34,127 nucleotides of DNA from contig NZ_CALIZP010000031.1 of NCBI RefSeq assembly GCF_938028825.1, positions 1-34,127 on the forward strand, given 5' to 3'. This DNA comes from an uncultured Cardiobacterium sp. GTDB taxonomy: Bacteria; Pseudomonadota; Gammaproteobacteria; Cardiobacteriales; Cardiobacteriaceae. The notes under the pieces were generated by a model. That model had not been told where the DNA came from, did not search any database, and saw only the letters and a program-made list of their open reading frames with translations. Below are positions 14,843 through 22,587 of this stretch, in pieces (position 1 is the stretch's first letter; each line of letters opens with the position of its first letter). A program made the position numbers and the translations under genes.

Positions 14843-16015
14843 TCAGGCAAAGACCAGCCGCACGCTGCTGTATCCGGCGACGGGATAAACGGCGTTTTCG
14901 CTCACCGCTGTGCCATCATCGGCGAAGCGGATGGACGCCGTTGCTGCCAGCACTTCTTCGACGAGCAGGCGCAGTTCGAGGCGGGCCAGCGGTGCGCCGG
15001 GGCAGGCATGAATGCCCGCGCCGTACACGAGGTTGGCGGACTGGTCGCGTTCGGGGCGGTATTCGTGCGCGTCGGGGAAGGCGGCTTCGTCGCGGTTGGC
15101 GCTGAGCCAGTTGAGGGTAACGCGGCTGCCGGCGGGCAGGTCGCGTCCGCTGATGTGCACGGGGCAGGCGGTGATGCGGCGGTTCGAGACCAGCGGATCT
15201 TCCAGACGCATGATTTCTTCGACTGCCGCCGGGATGGCAGCGGGATTTTCGCGCAAACGCTGCTGTTCGGCGGGATGGGCAGTGAGGAAGTGCAGGACGA
15301 TGCCCGCCGAGGCGGAGACGGTGGACAGCTCGCCCACCGTCCAGTTGCGCAGCAGGGAAACCAGCTCTTCCTCCGTCATGCGCCGCCTGCCTTCGGACAG
15401 CGCCACCTCGTCATAAAGCAGCTCGGTGGTGATGTCGTTCGGCGCGGCATCGCCCGCGTCGCGGCGCTCTTGCAGCAGGTCGTGGATGTAGCCGTCAAAT
15501 TCCAGCGCCACCTGGGCGATGGCGGCGGGGTCGCGGGCGAGTGTCGCGCGGCGGTTTTTTTCAATCCAGGCGGTGAGCGGCGCTTCGAGCGCTTCCGGCC
15601 AGCCGAGAAAGGCGTTCTGGATGCGCATGGCATAGCGCTGCGCGAAGCCGTCCATGATGTCCACCACTTCGCCGCGCGGCGTTTCGGCAATCAGGGTGCG
15701 GATGACGGCGCGGCAGGCGGGGGCGAAGGCGGCCATGCGTTCGGGGGTGTAATACTTGTCGTTGATGGCGCGGAAGGCGGTGTGTTCCGGTGCGTCCATG
15801 CCGCTGGGCACGGCGATGTGGCGGGTGGAAACGCGGTTGGAAAACTGTTCGGGATGCGCCAGCGCGTAGGCGATGTCTTCGTGGCGGAAGAGGGTGTAGC
15901 CGAGATAGTCGTCGTAGGCGACGGGGCAGGTGTGGCGCATGCGGTCGTAGGCGGCGCGCTGGTCCTGCTGGACTGCGGGGGCGCGGGCGTCCCAGTCGGG
16001 TTTGGGATTGCTCAT
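14843..16015 (-). CDS. Cytochrome P450
   Basis: This 390-residue soluble bacterial P450 has the heme-ligand loop YGAGIHACPG with cysteine C338, the K-helix ExxR at E267-R270 and the following PLVSNRR. In the I helix, alignment on the downstream HPAEQQRLRENP block places V-G-E-L-S-T (227-232) where most P450s have A-G-x-D/E-T-T. The catalytic acid is replaced by L230 and the threonine by S231. This suggests unusual oxygen activation, peroxide use or a special substrate. No ferredoxin or ferredoxin reductase gene is adjacent. It is divergent from the terA-like gene. The substrate is unknown. No membrane anchor is seen. Confidence 0.92.
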   Translation of the reverse strand: MSNPKPDWDARAPAVQQDQRAAYDRMRHTCPVAYDDYLGYTLFRHEDIAYALAHPEQFSNRVSTRHIAVPSGMDAPEHTAFRAINDKYYTPERMAAFAPACRAVIRTLIAETPRGEVVDIMDGFAQRYAMRIQNAFLGWPEALEAPLTAWIEKNRRATLARDPAAIAQVALEFDGYIHDLLQERRDAGDAAPNDITTELLYDEVALSEGRRRMTEEELVSLLRNWTVGELSTVSASAGIVLHFLTAHPAEQQRLRENPAAIPAAVEEIMRLEDPLVSNRRITACPVHISGRDLPAGSRVTLNWLSANRDEAAFPDAHEYRPERDQSANLVYGAGIHACPGAPLARLELRLLVEEVLAATASIRFADDGTAVSENAVYPVAGYSSVRLVFA

Positions 16016-16121
16016 GATGATTTGGCTGTGGTTATGGAGGAGACCTGATTATAGGCCTGCCCACCGCTCTGCCGCCGATTTTTATCAACACGCGCACGCC
16101 TGCCTCCGCACGGTCACACGC

Positions 16122-16127
16122 TACAAT
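16122..16127 (+). promoter_or_regulatory. Possible -10 element of the terA-like gene
   Basis: TACAAT in cgctacaatatg lies 30 bp before the start codon in the 141-bp divergent gap between the P450 and terA-like genes. No convincing -35 is present. Confidence 0.35.
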
Positions 16128-16156
16128 ATGCCCTTCCCCATCCGACAGGAGCCCCC

Positions 16157-17314
16157 ATGCCCCAGCAACTCACTCCGGGCGGCAACGCACCGCTGCCCGA
16201 CGGACGCATCACCCTGCGCATCACCAGCACGGCGGACATTGACGTCGCCGCTTACCGCCTCGCCGCCAACGGCAAAGTGCGCGGCGACGGCGACATGATT
16301 TTCTACGGCCAGCAACAAAGCGACGACGGCAGCGTGCAGCGCAGCGGCAACGAACGCAACTGCCTGTTCACTCTCGACCTCGCCCGCCAGCCGGCCGCCA
16401 TCGAGCGCATCGCCATCGCCTACTCCGCCGCGCGCCCGACCGCACAGCTCGGCGACGTCAAACTCGGCGTCGAAGTACGCGGCGACACCATCATCACCTG
16501 CCCGCTCGACACCGCCGGACGCAGCGAAACCGCGCTCATCCTCGCCGAGTGCTACCGCAGAAACGGCACCTGGAAAATCCGCTTCGTGGCGCAGGGCTAC
16601 AACGGCGGGCTGAAACCGCTCTCCGAACACTTCGGCGTGGAGATTGCCGACGACCCCGCGCCCGCTGCCAAACCCGCTCCTGCCGCCGCCCCGCCGCGCC
16701 TCAGCCTGAGCAAAATCACCCTCGACAAGCACAACCCCGGCGTCAGCCTCGCCAAACAGGCGGACTACGGCACCATCCGCGTCAACCTCAACTGGAACCA
16801 CGCCGGCAACGCGCCGCAAAAAGGCGGCTTCCTCGGCGGCCTCTTCAACAAAAACAAGGGCATCGACCTCGACCTCGGCGCCTTCATCCGCCTGAAAAAC
16901 GGCGACCGCGACTGCGTGCAGGCGCTCGGCAACCGCTTCGGCAGCCTCGACCGCCCGCCATACGTGCGCCTGCGCGGCGACGACCGCACCGGTGCGGTCA
17001 TCGACGGCGAATGGCTGGACGTGAACGGCTCGCACTGGGTGGACATCGCCGAAATCCTCGTCTTCGCCTTCATCTACGACGGCGTGCCGAACTGGGACGC
17101 GACCGACGGCATCGTCACCCTCTACGTGCAGGGGCAGGAAATCGAAACCCGCCTCACCGACGGCAACGCGCGCCACAGCATGTGCGCTATCGCCCGCCTG
17201 CTCAACGACGGCGGCAGCATCCGCGCCGAACGCATCAACCGCTACTTCCCCGGCCACCGCGACATGGACCGCGCCTTCGGCTGGGGCTTCCAGTGGACGG
17301 CGGGGCGGAAATAG
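16157..17314 (+). CDS. TerA-like tellurium-resistance/stress protein (two TerD-superfamily domains)
   Basis: This 385-residue protein has an N-terminal TerD-type domain (about 5-160) with the family blocks MIFYGQQQSDDGSV (47-60) and a short acidic run near the strand LFTLDL. An Ala/Pro linker (about 168-180) follows. The C-terminal domain (about 180-385) has SLSKITLDKHNPGVSLAK, HWVDIAEILVFAFIYDG and a closing WGFQWTAGRK, as in TerA. TerD-superfamily domains bind calcium and are thought to act in a membrane-associated stress complex with TerB and TerC. Only TerA is present here. The related HAD and StiP genes are 5 kb upstream, with minCDE, glk and P450 between. The start at 16157 follows a GACAGGAG ribosome-binding site. 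Confidence 0.85.
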   Translation: MPQQLTPGGNAPLPDGRITLRITSTADIDVAAYRLAANGKVRGDGDMIFYGQQQSDDGSVQRSGNERNCLFTLDLARQPAAIERIAIAYSAARPTAQLGDVKLGVEVRGDTIITCPLDTAGRSETALILAECYRRNGTWKIRFVAQGYNGGLKPLSEHFGVEIADDPAPAAKPAPAAAPPRLSLSKITLDKHNPGVSLAKQADYGTIRVNLNWNHAGNAPQKGGFLGGLFNKNKGIDLDLGAFIRLKNGDRDCVQALGNRFGSLDRPPYVRLRGDDRTGAVIDGEWLDVNGSHWVDIAEILVFAFIYDGVPNWDATDGIVTLYVQGQEIETRLTDGNARHSMCAIARLLNDGGSIRAERINRYFPGHRDMDRAFGWGFQWTAGRK

Positions 17315-17437
17315 TGCCGGTCAACCATCGGCGGACATTGGCAGGCCGCTTCCGCCCTTGCCGGCAAGACGGGTGCGCCACCGTGCGTGCAGCGGCGTAC
17401 AATGCGCGCCCGGACAAACAACCGGTTTACATCAATC

Positions 17438-17608
17438 ATGAGCAATACCCCCTATACCTTCAGCATTGACGGCACCCTGCAACAAGCCTTCGTCCTCGCC
17501 GCCCGCCAGCCGGACAGCGACGCCGCCGCCCTGCTGCGCGACTATGTGCGCGCCATCGTCTCCTATCAGGTGCAATCCGGCGAACTGCCGTCCGGCTATT
17601 CCTGCTAA
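17438..17608 (+). CDS. Small RHH/antitoxin-like protein, no toxin partner
   Basis: This 56-residue protein reads from an ATG at 17438. Residues 6-44 (YTFSIDGTLQQAFVLA, then LLRDYVRAIVSYQ) have the pattern of ribbon-helix-helix antitoxins. These have a short N-terminal beta strand with alternating hydrophobics, a helix (LQQAFVLAARQ), a turn with D/A residues, and a second helix containing L-L-R-D-Y-V-R. Such proteins usually bind DNA as dimers and neutralise an adjacent toxin. No toxin gene follows: about 250 bp of non-coding sequence with a terminator comes next. It could be an orphan regulator, an antitoxin remnant or an uncharacterised small protein. Upstream in-frame ATGs at 17387 and 17402 would add unrelated residues. 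A TACAAT hexamer lies at 17398-17403. Confidence 0.55.
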   Translation: MSNTPYTFSIDGTLQQAFVLAARQPDSDAAALLRDYVRAIVSYQVQSGELPSGYSC

Positions 17609-17728
17609 TACATAAAACCGCGTTCGCGGGACGGGTCGAAGCTCGCCGCAGCGATATTGATGGCGGGCTGCGGCCCGCCCGGCGGCAGATTGTTTTTTGC
17701 TTTTGCCAGCAATGCACTCTTTGGCCCA

Positions 17729-17765
17729 CGGCGCCGGTATCCCCGCGATACCCGCGCCGTTTTTT
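17729..17765 (+). terminator. Rho-independent terminator downstream of the small RHH-like gene
   Basis: cggcgccggtatc (17729-17741) pairs with gataccCgcgccg (17747-17759), with one mismatch in a 13-bp stem, followed by six T (17760-17765). It closes the terA/RHH-side transcripts on the plus strand, convergent with priA. Confidence 0.8.
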
Positions 17766-17860
17766 GTGCGCCGCCTTTGTCGCGGCAAGCGGGGCGGAGG
17801 CCGGAAAGGAAAATAAGGAAAATCCGGCTAGGCCGTTTCATGACGAACCGCGCTTCCCGC

Positions 17861-20032
17861 CTATTCCAGCCACAGCGGATCGACATCCACCGCGCATCTG
17901 ACGCGGAACGCCTTCGCCTGCGCCTGCAACCACGCCACCAGTTGCGGCAGTTCGCGTTGCAGGCGGTGCTTGTCCGCCGCCTGCACCAGCAGTTGCGCGC
18001 GCTGCTGCCCGTCCTTGCGCGGCATCACGGCGGGCGCTGGGCCGAACCATTGCCAGTCCCGGCCGATGCCCGCCGCTTGCGCGCCGTCGCGGGTGAAGGT
18101 GAGGGTTTGCATGGCGCGCGCGGCGTCGCGGTGGCGGGCGAGTAGCGACACTTGCGCGCTGTGCGGCGGCAGGGCGGCGGCGCGGCGTTCAGCGTCGAGG
18201 CGGCGCGCGGTCGTTTCATAGGGTTCGCGCAGGACGTTGAATACCGGATGCTGCGGCTGGCGCGTCTGCACCCACACCTGCCCCGCATTTGTCATCTCCC
18301 GCCCGGCGCGGCCACCGACCTGCACGAGTAACTGCGCGAGGCGCTCTTCGCCGCGATAGTCCACGCTGAACAGGGCCTGGTCGGCATCGACCACGGCGAC
18401 GAGGTGCAAATTGGCGAAATGATGCCCTTTGGAAAGCCACTGCGTGCCGAGGATGATATCCACCGCGCCCGCGTGCACTTGCGCCACGGCGGCGGCAAAC
18501 TGGCGGCCGGTGGTGCAGGCGTCGCTGTCGATGCGCAACACGCGCGCCTGCGGGAATTGCCGCGCCACGGTCTGTTCGAGGCGCTGCGTGCCGAGGCCGA
18601 TCATCTGCAAGTCGTCCGCACTGCCGCAGGCGGGGCAGCGCACGGGCAACGCCTGCACGCGGCCGCAGTGGTGGCATTGCAGGTGCCGGGCGGCGGTGTG
18701 CACGGTCATCATCGCGTCGCAGGCGGGGCATTCGCTGCACCAGCCGCAGGCGTCGCAGCGCAACAGCGGCGCGTAACCCCGGCGGTTGAGGAAGAGCATC
18801 ACCTGCCCGCCCGCCGCCAGTACCTGCCGCATGGCGCGGATGAGTTCGTGCGCAAGGCCGCCGCTTGCCGCTTCGCGGCGCATATCGAGGATGTGCACCG
18901 CCGGCAGCGCCACGGTTGCCGCCCGCGCCGGCAGGCGCAGATGCTGCCAGGCGCCCGCCCAGGCGTGTTGCAGGGTTTCCAGCGACGGCGTTGCCGAGCC
19001 GAGCAGGAGCGGCACACCCGCCTGCCGCGCCCGCACTACCGCCAAATCGCGGGCGTGGTAACGAAAGCCGTCTTGCTGTTTGTAAGCGCCGTCGTGTTCT
19101 TCATCGACGATGATGCCGCGCAGGTCGGCAAAGGGCGCGAACACTGCCGAACGTGTGCCGACCAGTACCTGCGCCTCGCCTGCGCGCACCGCCAGCCAGT
19201 TGTCGAGGCGCGCGCCGTCGGCGAGGGCCGAATGCGATACGGCGACTTCTCCGGCCAGCCGCGCTGCGAGCCGCGCGGCGAGCGCCTGCACCAGGCCGAT
19301 TTCCGGCACCAGCAGCAGCACTTGCCCGCCGTCCGCCGTCAGCCGCTCAATCCAGCGCAGATACACCTCCGTCTTGCCCGAACCCGTCACCCCGTCCAAC
19401 AGCGACACCGCCTGCCCCGCGAGCGGCAGGGCGGCGAGCGCCGCCGCCTGCGCCTCGTTCAGCGTCGGCGCGGCAGTAGCATCTGCCTGCACCCCGCGCC
19501 ACGATTCGCGGCAGGCGAGCCAGCCGCGCCGCTGCAAATCCGCGAGCCAGGCGGGCGGAACCGCGCAGGCGGCGCGCAACGCCGCCTCGTCCACCTCGCC
19601 GTGTGCCGCCAGAAACGCCAGCACCGCCGCCTGCTTGCCGCCCAAACGCCCCGCCCGCGCTGCTTCGCCCGCCGCCGTCAACCGCCAGCAACGCGGCAGT
19701 TGCCGCAAGGCAGGCCGCCCCTCACGCAGCGGCACGGGCAACGCCGCCTGCACTACCTCGCCAAGCGGATGCTGATAATAACGGGCGGCGAAGCGCAGCA
19801 GGGCCAGCTGGGCGGCGTCGAGCAGCGGCGCGCTGTCCAGCACCGCCTCGACCGCTTTCAGCCCGTCGCTGTCGTCCATCGCCGCCACCGCCAGCACCAC
19901 ACCGATGACGCGGTCCCGCCCGAACGGCACGCGCACCCGTGCCCCGACTGCAACGGGGGCGGCGCAGAGATAATCAAAACATCCGGGCAGCGGGCGCGGC
20001 ACGGCAACGCTGATTCTATGCGGGGTGGTCAT
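17861..20032 (-). CDS. priA: Primosomal replication restart helicase PriA
   Basis: This 723-residue SF2 3'-5' DNA helicase is close to the 732 of E. coli. The N-terminal 3'-DNA-binding domain includes VGARVRVPFGRDRVIGVV (29-46). Walker A is GVTGSGKT (214-221) and Walker B/DEEH is at 310-313 (IIVDEEHDGAYKQQ). The zinc-binding cysteines C426, C429, C435, C438, C453, C456, C466 and C469 are followed by helicase motifs V and VI. PriA reloads the replisome at collapsed forks. The start at 20032 (MTTPHRISVAV) was taken because it fits the family N-terminus; an upstream in-frame start would add 71 unrelated residues across the divergent gap. The gene is monocistronic here and divergent from znuCB. 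Confidence 0.96.
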   Translation of the reverse strand: MTTPHRISVAVPRPLPGCFDYLCAAPVAVGARVRVPFGRDRVIGVVLAVAAMDDSDGLKAVEAVLDSAPLLDAAQLALLRFAARYYQHPLGEVVQAALPVPLREGRPALRQLPRCWRLTAAGEAARAGRLGGKQAAVLAFLAAHGEVDEAALRAACAVPPAWLADLQRRGWLACRESWRGVQADATAAPTLNEAQAAALAALPLAGQAVSLLDGVTGSGKTEVYLRWIERLTADGGQVLLLVPEIGLVQALAARLAARLAGEVAVSHSALADGARLDNWLAVRAGEAQVLVGTRSAVFAPFADLRGIIVDEEHDGAYKQQDGFRYHARDLAVVRARQAGVPLLLGSATPSLETLQHAWAGAWQHLRLPARAATVALPAVHILDMRREAASGGLAHELIRAMRQVLAAGGQVMLFLNRRGYAPLLRCDACGWCSECPACDAMMTVHTAARHLQCHHCGRVQALPVRCPACGSADDLQMIGLGTQRLEQTVARQFPQARVLRIDSDACTTGRQFAAAVAQVHAGAVDIILGTQWLSKGHHFANLHLVAVVDADQALFSVDYRGEERLAQLLVQVGGRAGREMTNAGQVWVQTRQPQHPVFNVLREPYETTARRLDAERRAAALPPHSAQVSLLARHRDAARAMQTLTFTRDGAQAAGIGRDWQWFGPAPAVMPRKDGQQRAQLLVQAADKHRLQRELPQLVAWLQAQAKAFRVRCAVDVDPLWLE

Positions 20033-20155
20033 GGCTGACCCATGAGAAACCGCCTGGCCGCCACGCAAGTGTCGCGGAGGGCTGAAGCCCGCCCTGCGCA
20101 TCGGCACAAAGCAAAACCCCGCCCCGCAAAGATAGCGCCCGTGCCGCGCAAACCC

Positions 20156-20168
20156 GATAACATATAAC
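20156..20168. promoter_or_regulatory. Possible Zur operator / -10 region upstream of znuCB
   Basis: gataacatataac, 33 bp upstream of znuC, is AT-rich and partly palindromic (gttat/ataac), in a GC-rich gap shared with priA. It contains a TATAAC hexamer. Gammaproteobacterial Zur boxes are similar AT-rich palindromes upstream of znu genes. The match is only approximate. Confidence 0.3.
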
Positions 20169-20200
20169 CCTGCCTCGCAACCACAAAAACCACACACCCC

Positions 20201-20917
20201 ATGACCAGCCAACCCCTCATCGAACTGCGCGACGTCGCCTACCACGCGGGCGGGCGCGACATTCTACATGACATCACCCTCACCATCCGCCGCAACCAGA
20301 TCCTCACCATCGTCGGCCCGAACGGTGCCGGCAAAAGCACCCTGCTCGCCCTCATCCTCGGCCACCTCGCGCCGACGGCGGGCAGCATCTACCGCAGAAA
20401 ACCGCTGAAAACCGGCTTCGTGCCGCAAAAATTCCACCCGCCGCCCGATTTGCCTGTAACCGCGCGCCGCTTCCTGCGCGACATCCCGCAGGCGGCAGCG
20501 AGCCCCCTGCTCGTCCGCCTCAACATCGCCCGCCTGCTCGACACCCCGCTGCAAACCCTCTCCGGCGGCGAAACCCAGCGCCTACTGCTGGCGCGCGCCA
20601 TGCTGCGCCACCCCGACCTCATCGTGCTGGACGAACCGGCGGCGGGCATCGACCCCGTCGCCCTCGGCGACTACTACCAGACCATCCGCGACTGGCAGCG
20701 CGCCGAAAAAACCGCCATCCTCATGGTCAGCCACGACTTGCACCTCGTCATGGCGGCAAGCGACCACATCCTCTGCCTGAACCGCCATATCTGCTGCCAC
20801 GGCAGCCCGGAAAGCATCATTGGCAACCCCGACTTCCTGCACCTCTTGGGCGACGACGCCCGCCACCCCGAAGCCATCGGTGTGTACACCCACCACCACG
20901 ACCACAGCCACCTCTGA
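20201..20917 (+). CDS. znuC: Zinc ABC transporter ATP-binding protein ZnuC
   Basis: This 238-residue ABC ATPase has Walker A GPNGAGKST (39-47), the signature LSGGE (near 124-128) and Walker B LIVLDEP, followed by the switch histidine region MVSHDLH. The C-terminus is histidine-rich (HHHDHSH, 231-237), which is characteristic of zinc-handling ATPases and may bind or sense zinc. It is followed after 3 bp by znuB. ZnuC energises high-affinity zinc import at the inner membrane. The periplasmic zinc-binding partner znuA is not encoded here. Manganese or iron transport by the same family is possible, but the His tail favours zinc. Confidence 0.9.
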   Translation: MTSQPLIELRDVAYHAGGRDILHDITLTIRRNQILTIVGPNGAGKSTLLALILGHLAPTAGSIYRRKPLKTGFVPQKFHPPPDLPVTARRFLRDIPQAAASPLLVRLNIARLLDTPLQTLSGGETQRLLLARAMLRHPDLIVLDEPAAGIDPVALGDYYQTIRDWQRAEKTAILMVSHDLHLVMAASDHILCLNRHICCHGSPESIIGNPDFLHLLGDDARHPEAIGVYTHHHDHSHL

Positions 20918-20920
20918 ACC

Positions 20921-21736
20921 ATGTTCCTCAACTTCATCCTCATCCCCTGGCTCTGCGCCCTCATCACCGGCACCATCGCCGCGCCTATCGGCGCGCTCAT
21001 CGCCTGGCGCCGCCTCGTGTACTTCGGCGAAGCGCTGTCGCACGCCTCCCTGCTCGGCATCGCGCTGGCCCTGAAAAGCGGCCTGCCGCCCGCCGCCGGC
21101 ATCTGGGGCATCACCCTGCTCCTCGTCGCCCTGCTCTACCTCATCGAGAAAAGCGGGCGGGAAAACCCCAGCAACATCCTCGGCAGCCTGTCGCACATCG
21201 CCCTCGCGTTGGGGATGCTGCTGCTCTCGACCATGGACAACATCCGCACCGACCTCATCAACTACCTCTTCGGCGACATCCTCGCCACCGATGCGGGCGA
21301 TCTCTCCAACATCGGCATCGTCGCCGTCATCGCCTGCGCCGTGCTCTACCGCCTGTGGCAACCGCTCATCCTCATGACCATCAGCCCCGCCATCGCCCGC
21401 AGCGAGCACCCGCACGCGCGCCACTACGACCTCGCCTTCCTGCTGCTCATCGGCCTCTTCATCGGCACCACCGTGCAGTATTTCGGCCTGCTGCTCGTCA
21501 TCGCCCTGCTCATCATCCCGGCCAACACCGCGAACCGCCTCGCCAAAACCCCCGAACAAAGCGCGGCGCTGGCCGCCTGCCTCGCCGCCCTCGCGACCAC
21601 CCTCGGCACGGCGCTGGCCTGGACCGCCGACCTGCCGGTGAGCCCCGCCATCATCAGCATCGCCGGCGGCCTCTATTTCGCGGTGCTCATCGCCACGCAC
21701 CAGTGGCGGCTGCGGCGTCCGGCCCCGCCTTCCTGA
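20921..21736 (+). CDS. znuB: Zinc ABC transporter permease ZnuB
   Basis: This 271-residue ABC-3 family permease has about eight hydrophobic segments. Family blocks are GALIAWRRLVYFGEALSHASLLGIAL (25-50), GSLSHIALALGMLLL and LLLVIALLIIPANTANRLAKTPEQ, the coupling-helix region contacting ZnuC. It begins 3 bp after znuC, so the two are co-translated. No third gene follows in this operon, so the solute-binding protein must be encoded elsewhere or be shared. Confidence 0.9.
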   Translation: MFLNFILIPWLCALITGTIAAPIGALIAWRRLVYFGEALSHASLLGIALALKSGLPPAAGIWGITLLLVALLYLIEKSGRENPSNILGSLSHIALALGMLLLSTMDNIRTDLINYLFGDILATDAGDLSNIGIVAVIACAVLYRLWQPLILMTISPAIARSEHPHARHYDLAFLLLIGLFIGTTVQYFGLLLVIALLIIPANTANRLAKTPEQSAALAACLAALATTLGTALAWTADLPVSPAIISIAGGLYFAVLIATHQWRLRRPAPPS

Positions 21737-21781
21737 CGGCAAAAATACGCGGGCTCCGGCCCGCCGCCGCCGCGCGCTTGA

Positions 21782-21810
21782 TTGGTGACCGAAGCGGTAC
21801 GGATTATAAT
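21782..21810 (+). promoter_or_regulatory. Promoter of the Crp/Fnr-type regulator gene
   Basis: TTGGTG (21782-21787) and a consensus TATAAT (21805-21810) are separated by 17 bp, 33 bp upstream of the start codon. An overlapping TTGAT (21778-21782) resembles half of an Fnr/Dnr box, but no matching ATCAA is in the right place. Confidence 0.6.
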
Positions 21811-21842
21811 TGTCAAGAAATCCCATACCCGCAGGTGCCGCC

Positions 21843-22505
21843 ATGACCGGAATCATCGACAAACACTACCTCTTCGCCCCTTTGTCCGAAGCCGACCGGG
21901 CGCGCCTGACCCAGCGCAAGAACCGCCGCCACTATCACGCGGGCAGCATGATTTTCACCCGCAACCAGGCGACCACCGACTTCTTCTTCGTCATCTCCGG
22001 CACCGTCCGCCTCTACTTTTCCGCACCCGACGGCAAGGAAAAGACCGTCAAGCTGTTCAGTCGCGGGCAGAGTTTCGGCGAGGCGTTGATGTTCATGCAC
22101 CACGACACCTACCCCGCCAACGCCATTGCCACCGAAGACACCGAACTGCTCGTCATCAACAACCGCGAGTTCCGCGAAATCCTCTCGAAAAACAATGAAC
22201 TGTGCTTTGCCATCATGGGCGCGCTGGCCGAATACGTGCAATCATTGAGCTCGCAGATCGAAATGCTGAGCGTCTTCGACGCCCGCACCCGCCTGCTGCA
22301 CTATCTGCGCGACCACATGCAGGGCGAGCGCAAAAACGGCGCGCGCTACCCGCTCGACATCAACAAGAAAGACCTCGCCGAATATCTTGCCATCCGCGCC
22401 GAAACCCTGTCGCGCCTGCTGAAACAGCTCGAACAGGAACACGTCCTCATCTGGGATCCGCGCGGCGTGACCGTGTACGACTGGAAAAAGCTGCAAGAAG
22501 TCTGA
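21843..22505 (+). CDS. Crp/Fnr-family transcription regulator, Dnr-like (no Fe-S cysteines)
   Basis: This 220-residue protein has an N-terminal cyclic-nucleotide-binding-type beta-roll (GSMIFTRNQATTDFFFVISGTVRLYF near 36-61, GQSFGEALMF near 75-84). A dimerisation helix follows, then a C-terminal winged helix-turn-helix with the recognition segment IRAETLSRLLKQLEQE. Its E-x-x-S-R spacing is typical of Fnr/Dnr binding to TTGAT half-sites. The N-terminal cysteine cluster of Fnr is absent, so oxygen sensing by a 4Fe-4S cluster is excluded. The sequence best resembles Dnr-type regulators, which respond to nitric oxide through heme. The ATG at 21843 fits the family length. Target genes cannot be assigned; the adjacent transporter gene is one candidate. 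Confidence 0.85.
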   Translation: MTGIIDKHYLFAPLSEADRARLTQRKNRRHYHAGSMIFTRNQATTDFFFVISGTVRLYFSAPDGKEKTVKLFSRGQSFGEALMFMHHDTYPANAIATEDTELLVINNREFREILSKNNELCFAIMGALAEYVQSLSSQIEMLSVFDARTRLLHYLRDHMQGERKNGARYPLDINKKDLAEYLAIRAETLSRLLKQLEQEHVLIWDPRGVTVYDWKKLQEV

Positions 22506-22587
22506 GCGGTGCCGCACGGAGCCGTATGGAATGCGCAAAACCCCCGCTATAAAATAGCGCGCCCCACCAACAGCACTACGGAATCCC

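Noticed and set aside
16082..16090. DnaA-box-like ttatcaaca upstream of the terA-like gene
   Set aside because: A single site with a mismatch in the core and no cluster around it; likely chance.
17662..17697. Hairpin ggcgggc/gcccgcc followed by TTTTTT
   Set aside because: The T-run starts about 12 bases after the stem, too far for a good terminator. The structure at 17729-17765 is far better.
18404..20038. 544-codon plus-strand frame opposite priA
   Set aside because: Arginine/alanine/histidine-rich shadow; priA on the minus strand carries all helicase motifs.
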